5,243 nucleotides of DNA, taken from positions 1 through 5,243 of the forward strand of contig JAFAYS010001208.1 of the NCBI GenBank assembly GCA_019240175.1, in the 5' to 3' direction. The translations under genes and the position numbers were made by a program. The notes beneath the pieces are model-generated. The model did no database searches. It saw nothing but the letters and a program-made list of their open reading frames with translations, and was not told where the DNA came from. Numbering within the stretch: the first letter of the stretch is position 1; each line of letters starts with the position of its first letter. Shown here piece after piece: positions 1-5,243 of the stretch. The DNA is from Chloroflexota bacterium. Its GTDB lineage: Bacteria > Chloroflexota > Chloroflexia > Chloroflexales > Kallotenuaceae.

Positions 1-963
1 CGCACGATTCCGGTGCTGCGCTCGATCTGCGAGGATATGGAGCAACTCGCGCCCGACGCGATGTTCTTGAATTATGTCAATCCTATGGCGATCAACTGCT
101 GGGCACTCAGTCGTGCCACATCGATCAAGACCGTCGGCCTGTGCCACAGCGTGCCGTACACCGCCTGGGAGCTAGCGCACGATCTCGGCGTGCCGCCGGA
201 AGAGGTCAACTACCTGGTCGCCGGGATCAATCACATGGCCTTTTACCTCAAATTCGAGCACCACGGCCAAGATCTGTATCCTCGGCTGCGCGAGTTCGCA
301 CAGCAGGGGCTGGGGCCGGTGCGCAAAACCGGCTTTGAGTGGGATCTGTCCGACAAAGTGCGCTACGAGATTTTTCGGCGGCTGGGCTACTTCGTGACCG
401 AGTCGAGCGAGCACTTCAGCGAGTATGTGCCGTGGTTCATCAAGCGTGGCCGCGACGACCTACTGGAAAAATACGATATTCCGCTGGACGAGTATATCCG
501 CCGCTGCGAGCTCCAGATCGCCGGCTGGGAGTCGATGCGCCAGGAGCTAGAACAGAGCGACGCGCCGATAACGATTCATCGCAGCGTGGAGTATGGCTCG
601 CTGATCATTCACAGCATGGAAACCGGACAGCCGCGCACGATCTACGGCAACGTCAGCAATCGCGGCCTGATCGACAATCTGCCGGAGGGCTGCTGCGTCG
701 AAGTGCCCTGCCTGGTCGATACCAATGGCGTGCAGCCAACGAAGATCGGCGCGCTGCCACCACAGCTTGCGGCGCTGATGCGCACCAATATCAACGCGCA
801 AGAGCTGACGGTCGAGGCGGCACTGACCGGCAAACGCGAGCATATCTACCACGCGGCAATGCTCGATCCGCACACCGCCGCCGAGCTCGACACCGAGCAG
901 ATCTGGTCGCTGGTGGACGAGCTGATCGAAGCTCACGGCGAGATGTTGCCGGCCTTCACCTGA
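1..963 (+). CDS. melA: Alpha-galactosidase, glycoside hydrolase family 4 (5'-truncated by window edge)
   Basis: Cytosolic enzyme that hydrolyses alpha-galactosides such as melibiose by the NAD+- and Mn2+-dependent oxidation/elimination mechanism of GH4. The frame is open from base 1 (first visible residues RTIP) to the TGA at 961-963, giving 320 visible residues. From memory of E. coli MelA (about 451 aa), roughly the first 125-130 residues, including the N-terminal Rossmann NAD-binding loop, lie outside the window. Counting from base 1, I see NYVNP (24-28), GLCHS with the metal-ligand Cys48, GINHM with the metal-ligand His78, FVTESSEHFSEY (131-142), a Tyr198 in a VEYGS context that may be the catalytic base, and a YGNV...CCVEV block (215-237). 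The ending resembles MelA closely (YHAAMLDPHTAAELD, then LIEAHGEMLPAF). GTG at 13 is an internal codon, not the start. Similarity runs along the whole visible part, so melA is favoured over the maltose-6-phosphate or alpha-glucosidase branches of GH4. No frameshift is seen. Confidence 0.95.
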   Translation, partial: RTIPVLRSICEDMEQLAPDAMFLNYVNPMAINCWALSRATSIKTVGLCHSVPYTAWELAHDLGVPPEEVNYLVAGINHMAFYLKFEHHGQDLYPRLREFAQQGLGPVRKTGFEWDLSDKVRYEIFRRLGYFVTESSEHFSEYVPWFIKRGRDDLLEKYDIPLDEYIRRCELQIAGWESMRQELEQSDAPITIHRSVEYGSLIIHSMETGQPRTIYGNVSNRGLIDNLPEGCCVEVPCLVDTNGVQPTKIGALPPQLAALMRTNINAQELTVEAALTGKREHIYHAAMLDPHTAAELDTEQIWSLVDELIEAHGEMLPAFT

Positions 964-979
964 GCGAGCCAACCATTGG

Positions 980-1009
980 GCGCGGCTCGATTCTGAAGCA
1001 GAGCCGCGC
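980..1009. terminator. GC-rich hairpin between convergent genes, possible bidirectional terminator
   Basis: A perfect 9-bp inverted repeat, GCGCGGCTC (980-988) and GAGCCGCGC (1001-1009), encloses a 12-nt loop. It lies 16 bp after the melA stop and 9 bp beyond the stop of the convergent acetyltransferase gene, where a shared terminator is expected. Neither strand has a T-run after the stem, so it is not a classic intrinsic terminator. It may need a helper factor or act as an mRNA 3'-end stabiliser. Confidence 0.55.
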
Positions 1010-1018
1010 TGCCTTGGA

Positions 1019-1618
1019 TCACAGCTGGCGAATCACGCGGGCCGGATTTCCTAGCGCCAGAACGTTGGCCGGCAGATCTTTGGTGACCACCGCGCCGGCG
1101 CCCACAACCGTGTTATCGCCAATCGTCACGCCCGGCAGCACGATCACACCGCCGCCCAGCCACACGTTATTGCCGATCGTGATTGGCTTGGCGGCCTCCC
1201 ATTTGGCGCGGCGCGGCTCTGGATCTAGCGGATGCGTGGGCGTGAGTAGCTGAACGTTCGGCCCGATCTGCACGTCCTCGCCAATGACGATCGGCGCGAC
1301 GTCGAGCAAGACCGCGTTGAAGTTAATAAAGGTCCGCGCCCCGATATGTATCTGGTAGCCGTAGTCGCATTGCAGCGGCGGGCGGACAAACGCGCCTTCG
1401 CCCAACGATCCCAGCAGCTCGCGCAGGGTCGCGTAGCGTGCGACCTGATCCGACGGATCGCCGTAGTTGAAGCGGTGCAGCAGCGTGGCCGCGCGCTGCA
1501 TCTCAACGAAAAGCTGCGGATCGTCGGCGATGTACAGATCGCCGGCCAGCATGCGCTCACGCATCGTGCGATCATCCTGGGGTTGCTGGCTCACAGATTC
1601 GTTAGCCTGATCTTCCAT
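1019..1618 (-). CDS. maa: Maltose/galactoside O-acetyltransferase family protein (left-handed beta-helix)
   Basis: Cytosolic enzyme predicted to transfer acetyl from acetyl-CoA to a sugar hydroxyl (Maa/LacA/NodL family). The 199-aa protein starts with a short helical Mac-type region, MLAGDLYIADDP (23-34), followed by CDYGY (84-88), the INFNAVLLDVAPI block (98-110), and the THPLDP loop with the expected catalytic His129. Hexapeptide turns follow: ITIGNNVWLGGG (146-157), LPGVTIGDNTVVGAGAVVTKD (161-181) and the closing LGNPARVI (189-196). The start at 1618 is chosen because AGAGGA (1626-1631 on this strand) lies 7 nt upstream. An in-frame ATG at 1564 (Met19) would give the usual family N-terminus but has a poorly spaced Shine-Dalgarno. 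The protein therefore carries about 15-18 extra polar N-terminal residues compared with E. coli Maa. Acceptor specificity (maltose, glucose, galactoside or another compound) cannot be read from sequence. It is convergent with melA and divergent from the phosphotransferase gene. Confidence 0.92.
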   Translation of the reverse strand: MEDQANESVSQQPQDDRTMRERMLAGDLYIADDPQLFVEMQRAATLLHRFNYGDPSDQVARYATLRELLGSLGEGAFVRPPLQCDYGYQIHIGARTFINFNAVLLDVAPIVIGEDVQIGPNVQLLTPTHPLDPEPRRAKWEAAKPITIGNNVWLGGGVIVLPGVTIGDNTVVGAGAVVTKDLPANVLALGNPARVIRQL

Positions 1619-1625
1619 GACGCAT

Positions 1626-1631
1626 TCCTCT
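1626..1631 (-). promoter_or_regulatory. Ribosome binding site of the acetyltransferase gene
   Basis: AGAGGA read on the - strand, 7 nt before the ATG at 1618. It decides the start in favour of the longer 199-aa form over Met19. Confidence 0.65.
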
Positions 1632-1650
1632 GACTATGTTTGTTTGCGCG

Positions 1651-1659
1651 AGTGTAGCA
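1651..1659 (-). promoter_or_regulatory. Possible extended -10 promoter for the acetyltransferase gene
   Basis: On the - strand the sequence reads TGCTACACT: a TGN extension followed by TACACT, which matches 4 of 6 bases of TATAAT. Transcription would start near 1644, leaving a leader of about 26 nt containing the AGAGGA site. No good -35 box lies at 17 bp, which an extended -10 promoter can tolerate. This is a motif reading only. Confidence 0.35.
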
Positions 1660-1676
1660 TGTTTTGCACTGTAACG

Positions 1677-1694
1677 TTTCAGAAGACACTGAGA
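1677..1694. repeat. Imperfect 18-bp palindrome in the divergent promoter region
   Basis: TTTCAG (1677-1682) and CTGAGA (1689-1694) form 6-bp arms with one mismatch around a 6-bp centre. The site falls about where the -35 region of the - strand promoter would be and about 50-67 bp upstream of the predicted + strand start. That is a plausible place for a regulator shared by both genes. The motif is short and could be chance. Confidence 0.25.
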
Positions 1695-1708
1695 TCGTCT
1701 GCATAGAG

Positions 1709-1737
1709 TTGACCACAGCGCGACGAAGGAGTAGGAT
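1709..1737 (+). promoter_or_regulatory. Sigma70-type promoter for the Rph-like phosphotransferase gene
   Basis: TTGACC (1709-1714) matches 5 of 6 bases of the -35 consensus. An exactly 17-bp spacer separates it from TAGGAT (1732-1737), which matches 4 of 6 bases of the -10 consensus. Transcription would begin near 1744 and leave a leader of about 27 nt carrying a good Shine-Dalgarno site. Spacing, match and position agree, although the spacer itself is GC-rich. Confidence 0.55.
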
Positions 1738-1756
1738 CGACGCTGAGCGCATGAAC

Positions 1757-1763
1757 AGAGGAG
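1757..1763 (+). promoter_or_regulatory. Ribosome binding site of the Rph-like phosphotransferase gene
   Basis: AGAGGAG lies 7 nt before the ATG at 1771. It is the strongest Shine-Dalgarno match in the window and fixes this start over internal alternatives. Confidence 0.75.
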
Positions 1764-1770
1764 CACGCAG

Positions 1771-4386
1771 ATGAATGCAGCTCAACCCTCGCGATTTCTG
1801 CTTTCGCTGGATAGCACCGCCGCGACTCTCGAAACAGTCGGCGGCAAAGGCGCTTCATTGGCGCGTCTGGCCCGCGCCGGACTGCCAGTGCCGCCCGGTT
1901 TCCACATCACCACCGCTGCCTATCGCCGCTTTACCGGCGAAAACCAGCTTGACGAGCGGATTGTGTCGATCGCGGAGCAGGCGCGCGCCGACGATCCGGC
2001 CAGCCTTGAGCACGCCGCCGAGCAGATTCAAACATTGATTCTTGGCTGCGCGATCCCCGACGACATCCGCGAACCGATCCGCGCCTGGTACGCCGAGTTG
2101 GGCAACAACCCACCGGTCGCGGTGCGCTCGTCGGCCACCGCCGAAGACCTGCCCGAGATGTCGTTTGCCGGCCAGCAGGAAACCTATCTCAACATACGCG
2201 GCGACGCTGTGCTGGATGCCGTCCGGCGCTGCTGGGCCTCGCTGTGGACCGCGCGGGCGATCGGCTATCGCGCGCGGCAAGGCATCGCATCGCGCGATGT
2301 CAGCCTGGCGGTCGTGGTCCAGGAGCTGGTGCCGGCAGAGGTAGCCGGGATTATGTTCACGGCCAATCCGCTCACCGGCGAGCGCGACCAGACAATGATC
2401 AACGCGGCCTGGGGCCTGGGCGAGGCGATTGTCGGCGGACACGTCACGCCTGACACGATCGTCGTCGATACGCGAACGAGCGCGATCACAGCCCAGGAGA
2501 TCGCCGACAAAGCCGTGATGACCGTGCGCACCGCGACCGGAACCGTCGAAGCGCCGGTGCTCACCGATCTCCGCACGGAGCCTGCGCTCCAGCCGTCACA
2601 GGCCGCTGAGCTAGCGCGCATCGGCACGCGCATCGCCGAGCTGTACGAGCAGCCGATGGATATCGAGTGGGCGCTGCACGACGCACAGATCTTTATCGTC
2701 CAGGCGCGACCGATCACCGCGCTGCCCACGCCGCGCCCAAATCTGGATTGGAGCGTGCCGCGCGCGCAGGGCCAGTACGCCCGCAGCAGCGTGATCGAAC
2801 TGCTGCCAGAGCCGCTCTCGCCGTTGTTTGCCACACTGGCGCTGCCGCTCTGGAACGATGCGATGACCGCGTTCATGCGCTCGATCCTTCCCGGCAGCCA
2901 GTTTCCCACGCAGATGCTAATGACAATCAATGATTACGCCTACTATGACTACGGCATGAGCGGCAAGGAGGCGGCAGGGCTGATGGGCGCGATGCTGAGC
3001 GGCATACCCAATCTCGTGCGGCTGCTGAGCTCGGCGCGCAGCCGCTGGGCCGATCAGGCGCGCCCACGCTACGCCGCGATCATCGCAGAGTGGGAGGCGC
3101 ACAACCTGAGCGCCACGCCTGCCGCGCAGATCCTCGACGGCGCCCACGCGATTGTTGAGGCGGCGGCTGGACACTACCTGGCGATCCAGAGCGGTATTCT
3201 GCCCGTGGCCTACATGAGCGAGGCGCTCTTCACCGGCCTCTACGACGGGCTGGCCAAACGTCCGAACGATCCGCCCGCGCTGACCTTTATGCTCGGCTTC
3301 GACAGCCTGCCGATCCAGGCCGAAAAGTCGCTGTACGATCTGGCCATGTGGAGCCGCAATCAACCCGCGCTGGCTGCATATCTCGCGCAAGCTAGCAGCG
3401 CCGAGATCGCCGCTGCCTGCCAGTCATCCAGCGCGCCGATCGACGCGAAGCTGTGGCAGGAGTTCAGCCGCCGCTTCTCCGAGCATCTGCACCGTTTCGG
3501 CCACACGGTGTATGACCTGGATTTTGCCAAAAGCTTGCCCGCCGACGATCCCGCGCCACTGATCGAAACGCTCAAGTATTTTCTGAGCGGCACCGCGCGC
3601 AGTCCCTACGAACGACAGCGCGCGGCGACCAAAGCCCGTGAGCAGGCGGCAGGATCGCTGCTGCTGCGGCTGCGCGGGCCGCGGCTGGTGCTGCTGAAGC
3701 TGCTGGCGCAAACGGCCCAGCGTTACGCCCCACTCCGCGAAGATGCGCTAGCCGATGTTGGTCTGGGCTGGACGCTGCTCCGGCGCATGCTGCGTGAGAT
3801 CGGGCAGCGCCTCGCGGCGGCTCGTGCGATCGCCGAGCGCGACGATGTGTTCTTCCTGGAATGGGCCGAGCTACAGTCGGCGGCGCGAGCGCTGGATGCC
3901 GGCCAGCCCTGCGTGGACTACCGACAGCGCGTGGAGGACCGACGCGCCGTCCGAGAGCGCGAGCGGCTGGTAACGCCGCCGGTCACGCTGCCGCTCAAGG
4001 GTGGCGCGAAATTCTTAGGCCTCGACTTTAGCGCGCTGATGCCGGCCCATACCGAACAGCAGAGCGGCGACACGATCAAAGGCATCGGCGCGAGTCCGGG
4101 CAACGTCGTCGGGACTGCGCGCGTGATTCACGGGCCGGGCGAGTTTAAGCAGATGCACCAGGGCGATATTCTGGTCGCCAAGATCACGACGCCGGCCTGG
4201 ACGCCGCTGTTTGCGCTGGCCAGCGGCATCGTCACCGATGTCGGCGGGCCGCTCAGCCACAGTTCGATCGTCGCACGCGAGTATCACATCCCGGCGGTGC
4301 TGGGCACGGGCGTAGCGACCGAGCGCATCCAAAGCGGGCAGCAGATCAACGTGGACGGCGATGGCGGCGTGGTAACGATCACATAA
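1771..4386 (+). CDS. PEP synthase/PPDK-family phosphotransferase with rifampin-phosphotransferase-like architecture
   Basis: An 871-aa protein predicted to split ATP, move a phosphate through a histidine and pass it to an unidentified acceptor. Domain 1 (about 10-316) is the PPDK-type ATP-grasp: VGGKGASL with Lys26, VAVRSSATAEDLPEMSFAGQ with Arg119, AGIMFTANPLTG (192-203), then DIEWAL with Glu299 and QARPIT with Gln311 and Arg313. Domain 2 (about 325-765) is a large, mostly helical region; its end (DDVFFLEWAEL, then VTPP) resembles the end of the drug-binding domain of Listeria Rph. Domain 3 (about 769-871) is the swivelling phospho-His domain: GIGASPGNVVGTARVI, then GGPLSHSSIVAREY with the catalytic His830, then IPAVLG. 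True PEP synthases (about 790 aa) put the His domain in the middle and end in a PEP/pyruvate-binding TIM barrel. That barrel is absent here, so PEP synthesis is unlikely. The order and length match Rph (about 867 aa). The middle domain looks diverged from Rph, so rifampin is only one possible substrate and no symbol is given. The gene is monocistronic and ends in tandem TAA TAA. Confidence 0.9.
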   Translation: MNAAQPSRFLLSLDSTAATLETVGGKGASLARLARAGLPVPPGFHITTAAYRRFTGENQLDERIVSIAEQARADDPASLEHAAEQIQTLILGCAIPDDIREPIRAWYAELGNNPPVAVRSSATAEDLPEMSFAGQQETYLNIRGDAVLDAVRRCWASLWTARAIGYRARQGIASRDVSLAVVVQELVPAEVAGIMFTANPLTGERDQTMINAAWGLGEAIVGGHVTPDTIVVDTRTSAITAQEIADKAVMTVRTATGTVEAPVLTDLRTEPALQPSQAAELARIGTRIAELYEQPMDIEWALHDAQIFIVQARPITALPTPRPNLDWSVPRAQGQYARSSVIELLPEPLSPLFATLALPLWNDAMTAFMRSILPGSQFPTQMLMTINDYAYYDYGMSGKEAAGLMGAMLSGIPNLVRLLSSARSRWADQARPRYAAIIAEWEAHNLSATPAAQILDGAHAIVEAAAGHYLAIQSGILPVAYMSEALFTGLYDGLAKRPNDPPALTFMLGFDSLPIQAEKSLYDLAMWSRNQPALAAYLAQASSAEIAAACQSSSAPIDAKLWQEFSRRFSEHLHRFGHTVYDLDFAKSLPADDPAPLIETLKYFLSGTARSPYERQRAATKAREQAAGSLLLRLRGPRLVLLKLLAQTAQRYAPLREDALADVGLGWTLLRRMLREIGQRLAAARAIAERDDVFFLEWAELQSAARALDAGQPCVDYRQRVEDRRAVRERERLVTPPVTLPLKGGAKFLGLDFSALMPAHTEQQSGDTIKGIGASPGNVVGTARVIHGPGEFKQMHQGDILVAKITTPAWTPLFALASGIVTDVGGPLSHSSIVAREYHIPAVLGTGVATERIQSGQQINVDGDGGVVTIT

Positions 4387-4427
4387 TAACGGAAGCGACG
4401 TCTAGCCTGGATCTTCGTCAGTGATCG
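4376..4427. other. Long-loop inverted repeat across the convergent stops
   Basis: CGATCAC (4376-4382) and GTGATCG (4421-4427) are perfect 7-bp arms with a 38-nt spacer. Inside it, GACG (4397-4400) and CGTC (4416-4419) could form a second short stem. It covers both gene ends and the 15-bp gap between the stops at 4386 and 4402. There is no T-run and the loop is long, so a terminator role is only a possibility. Confidence 0.2.
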
Positions 4428-4764
4428 AGATAGTCGTACATTCGATCACTATCTGTCCATCCATGCGCTCAAATGCGACATGTACATATACTCTGCCGAT
4501 CTTTGAAAGTGGCGTGGGCGCATACTCAAGGCTGCGCAGCTCCGATTGCTGCCACGGCTCACTGGCGAAGAACGCTATCACGGCGTCTAGATTGTTGACG
4601 CCGCCAAAGCGCACTGCGACACAGCGCTCAGCCGCGCGGCCCTGCTGGCCGTGCCAGACCAGCGGGCAGAGGATCAAGGTGCATTCGCGGCGCGGGCCAA
4701 ACCGTACATCTTCAATCAACGCATCGGCAAAGCGGTTGTGAAGCTCAGGTAATTGCATGCTCAT
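4402..4764 (-). CDS. Hypothetical protein, 120 aa, family not recognised
   Basis: I do not recognise this protein. It starts MSMQLPELHNRFADALIEDV and has no signal peptide or membrane segment, so it is probably cytosolic. The N-terminal 20 residues look helical. The rest alternates hydrophobic and polar residues as in beta strands (ECTLILCPLVW at 27-37, RCVAVRFGG at 47-55, RVYVHVAFERM at 91-101, IVIECTTISI at 105-114), with a helix-like NLDAVIAFFASEP (58-70) between. This suggests a small alpha/beta fold. It has four cysteines (28, 33, 48, 109) but no clear metal motif. AGGA lies 9 nt before the ATG at 4764; Met3 (4758) is an alternative start. The opposite strand is also open for 106 codons (4421-4741), but that reading has low-complexity composition, so this strand is preferred. 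It is convergent with the phosphotransferase gene (15 bp between stops) and divergent from the kinase gene. Confidence 0.65.
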   Translation of the reverse strand: MSMQLPELHNRFADALIEDVRFGPRRECTLILCPLVWHGQQGRAAERCVAVRFGGVNNLDAVIAFFASEPWQQSELRSLEYAPTPLSKIGRVYVHVAFERMDGQIVIECTTISITDEDPG

Positions 4765-4774
4765 TCTTCACAAT

Positions 4775-4789
4775 CCTGATCGAATCAGG
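4775..4789. promoter_or_regulatory. Perfect 15-bp palindrome, possible operator
   Basis: CCTGAT (4775-4780), CGA, ATCAGG (4784-4789): perfect 6-bp arms around a 3-bp centre, in the 85-bp spacer between two divergent genes. It begins 11 bp before the start codon of the 120-aa gene, overlapping or adjoining its leader. The AGGA used as that gene's ribosome binding site is part of the palindrome (AGGATT on the - strand), so a bound repressor or hairpin could block its translation or transcription. Confidence 0.4.
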
Positions 4790-4800
4790 CAGTAAACCAG

Positions 4801-4815
4801 TTGTCATGCGGACAA
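4801..4815. promoter_or_regulatory. Perfect-arm 15-bp palindrome, possible second operator
   Basis: TTGTC (4801-4805), ATGCG, GACAA (4811-4815): perfect 5-bp arms around a 5-bp centre. Its centre is 26 bp from that of the neighbouring palindrome. TTGTCA (4801-4806) could also serve as a + strand -35 box, matching 5 of 6 bases, but no convincing -10 follows at 16-18 bp. Its position 35 bp before the kinase start is typical for an operator. Confidence 0.35.
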
Positions 4816-4849
4816 TCACACATCAAAGCTAGCACACGGATCTACAACC

Positions 4850-5243
4850 ATGCAGCAGTCCGGCCAGATTATCATTTTGAACGGCGCGCCGCGATCCGGC
4901 AAGTCGAGCATCGCCGCCGTGATCCAGGAGCACTTTGACGGCATCTGGATCAATCTCGGCGTCGATCGGTGTATGGCGATGACGCCGGCGCGCTACCAGC
5001 CTGGCATCGGGCTGCGGCCTGGCGGCGAACGGCCCGATCTTGAGCCGGTGGTGGCCGTGCTCTACAAGGCGTTGTATGAATCGATCGCAGCGCACAGTCG
5101 GCTGGGAATCAACGTCGTGGTCGATGTTGGACACCATGACAGCTACAGCCAGCCGCTCGGTACGCTCGTCGATGGCGCGCGGCGACTGCAAGGCTTGCCG
5201 GTGCTGCTCGTCGGCGTGCGCTGCCCGATCGACGTGATCATGG
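4850..5243 (+). CDS. Chloramphenicol phosphotransferase-like P-loop kinase (3'-truncated by window edge)
   Basis: The frame is open from the ATG at 4850 to the right edge (131 visible codons; the family is about 180-200 aa). Visible features are a beta strand, QIIILNG (6-12), running into a Walker A loop, GAPRSGKSS (12-20, Lys18, Ser19), and LGVDRCM (36-42), where Asp39 matches the FGVD catalytic Asp of Streptomyces venezuelae CPT. A second acidic strand end, VVVDVGHHD (89-97, Asp92), corresponds to the IIIDDV strand of CPT, and VLLVGVRCP (118-126) matches the CPT strand LWVGVRC. Family members phosphorylate small-molecule hydroxyls with ATP; the best known phosphorylates the C3 hydroxyl of chloramphenicol. 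The true substrate here is unknown and many bacteria carry uncharacterised homologues. The ATG is the only start between the upstream in-frame stop at 4793 and the Walker motif; the Shine-Dalgarno is weak (CGGA, about 9 nt upstream). The lid and C-terminal arginines lie outside the window. Confidence 0.85.
   Translation, partial: MQQSGQIIILNGAPRSGKSSIAAVIQEHFDGIWINLGVDRCMAMTPARYQPGIGLRPGGERPDLEPVVAVLYKALYESIAAHSRLGINVVVDVGHHDSYSQPLGTLVDGARRLQGLPVLLVGVRCPIDVIM

Noticed and set aside
339..1253. Long + strand open frame (304 codons) overlapping melA and the acetyltransferase gene
   Set aside because: It is out of frame with the clear GH4 reading, is extremely rich in Arg and Ala without domain motifs, and overlaps two well-supported genes. 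It is a shadow of high-GC coding sequence.
1751..1774. Seven-codon mini-ORF (ATG at 1751) ending across the phosphotransferase start codon
   Set aside because: It contains the ribosome binding site of the main gene and has no Shine-Dalgarno of its own. Translational coupling is conceivable but a chance ATG is simpler.
1855..2930. Long - strand open frames (195 and 221 codons) opposite the phosphotransferase
   Set aside because: They lie entirely inside the ATP-grasp coding region, show biased shadow composition and no recognisable motif.
1771..4386. Annotation as PEP synthase (ppsA) or pyruvate phosphate dikinase
   Set aside because: The His domain is at the C-terminus and nothing follows His830 but 41 residues, so the PEP/pyruvate-binding barrel those enzymes need is missing.
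4421..4741. 106-codon + strand frame opposite the 120-aa gene
   Set aside because: Its composition is Ser/Arg/Thr-rich without hydrophobic periodicity and there is no good ribosome binding site. The - strand reading has more protein-like patterning. Not fully excluded.
4801..4835. Sigma70 promoter for the kinase gene starting with TTGTCA
   Set aside because: The -35 match is good, but no hexamer at 16-18 bp spacing resembles TATAAT (best about 2 of 6), so I do not call a promoter.
1..5243. tRNA, rRNA, riboswitch, CRISPR array, insertion sequence or attachment site
   Set aside because: No cloverleaf-like segment, regularly spaced repeat, transposase motif or long terminal repeat was seen. 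Intergenic gaps are at most 152 bp and are accounted for by the sites listed.

Overview
The window is a compact stretch of bacterial chromosome, GC-rich (roughly 60 to 65 % by eye), with short intergenic gaps, Shine-Dalgarno-type leaders on at least two genes and no mobile element, RNA gene or CRISPR array that I can see. The host cannot be fixed from sequence alone. The gene mix and GC content would fit a heterotrophic Chloroflexota-like or other high-GC bacterium, but that is a weak inference.

Layout, left to right: (1) the 3' two thirds or so of a GH4 alpha-galactosidase gene (melA type, + strand, cut by the left edge); (2) a convergent gene on the - strand for a maltose/galactoside O-acetyltransferase (maa/lacA family), with a 9-bp perfect hairpin between the two stops; (3) a 152-bp divergent promoter region; (4) a large + strand gene (871 aa) for a PEP-synthase-like phosphotransferase with the three-part plan of rifampin phosphotransferases: ATP-grasp, a large middle domain, then a C-terminal swivelling phospho-histidine domain, with no PEP/pyruvate-binding TIM barrel; (5) a convergent - strand gene for an unrecognised 120-aa protein, only 15 bp from the previous stop; (6) an 85-bp divergent spacer holding two 15-bp perfect palindromes; (7) the 5' part of a P-loop kinase gene of the chloramphenicol phosphotransferase type, running off the right edge.

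Every gene here is transcribed opposite to its neighbours (+ - + - +), so there is no operon inside the window and each gene probably has its own promoter. melA and the acetyltransferase both point to sugar handling. The Rph-like protein, the CPT-like kinase and, more loosely, the hexapeptide acetyltransferase belong to folds that include antibiotic-inactivating enzymes. That makes the region worth testing for small-molecule phosphorylation, but nothing in the sequence proves a resistance role. I did not find a clearly novel multi-gene system. The best leads are the unknown substrate of the 871-aa phosphotransferase, the paired palindromes before the CPT-like gene, and the orphan 120-aa protein.
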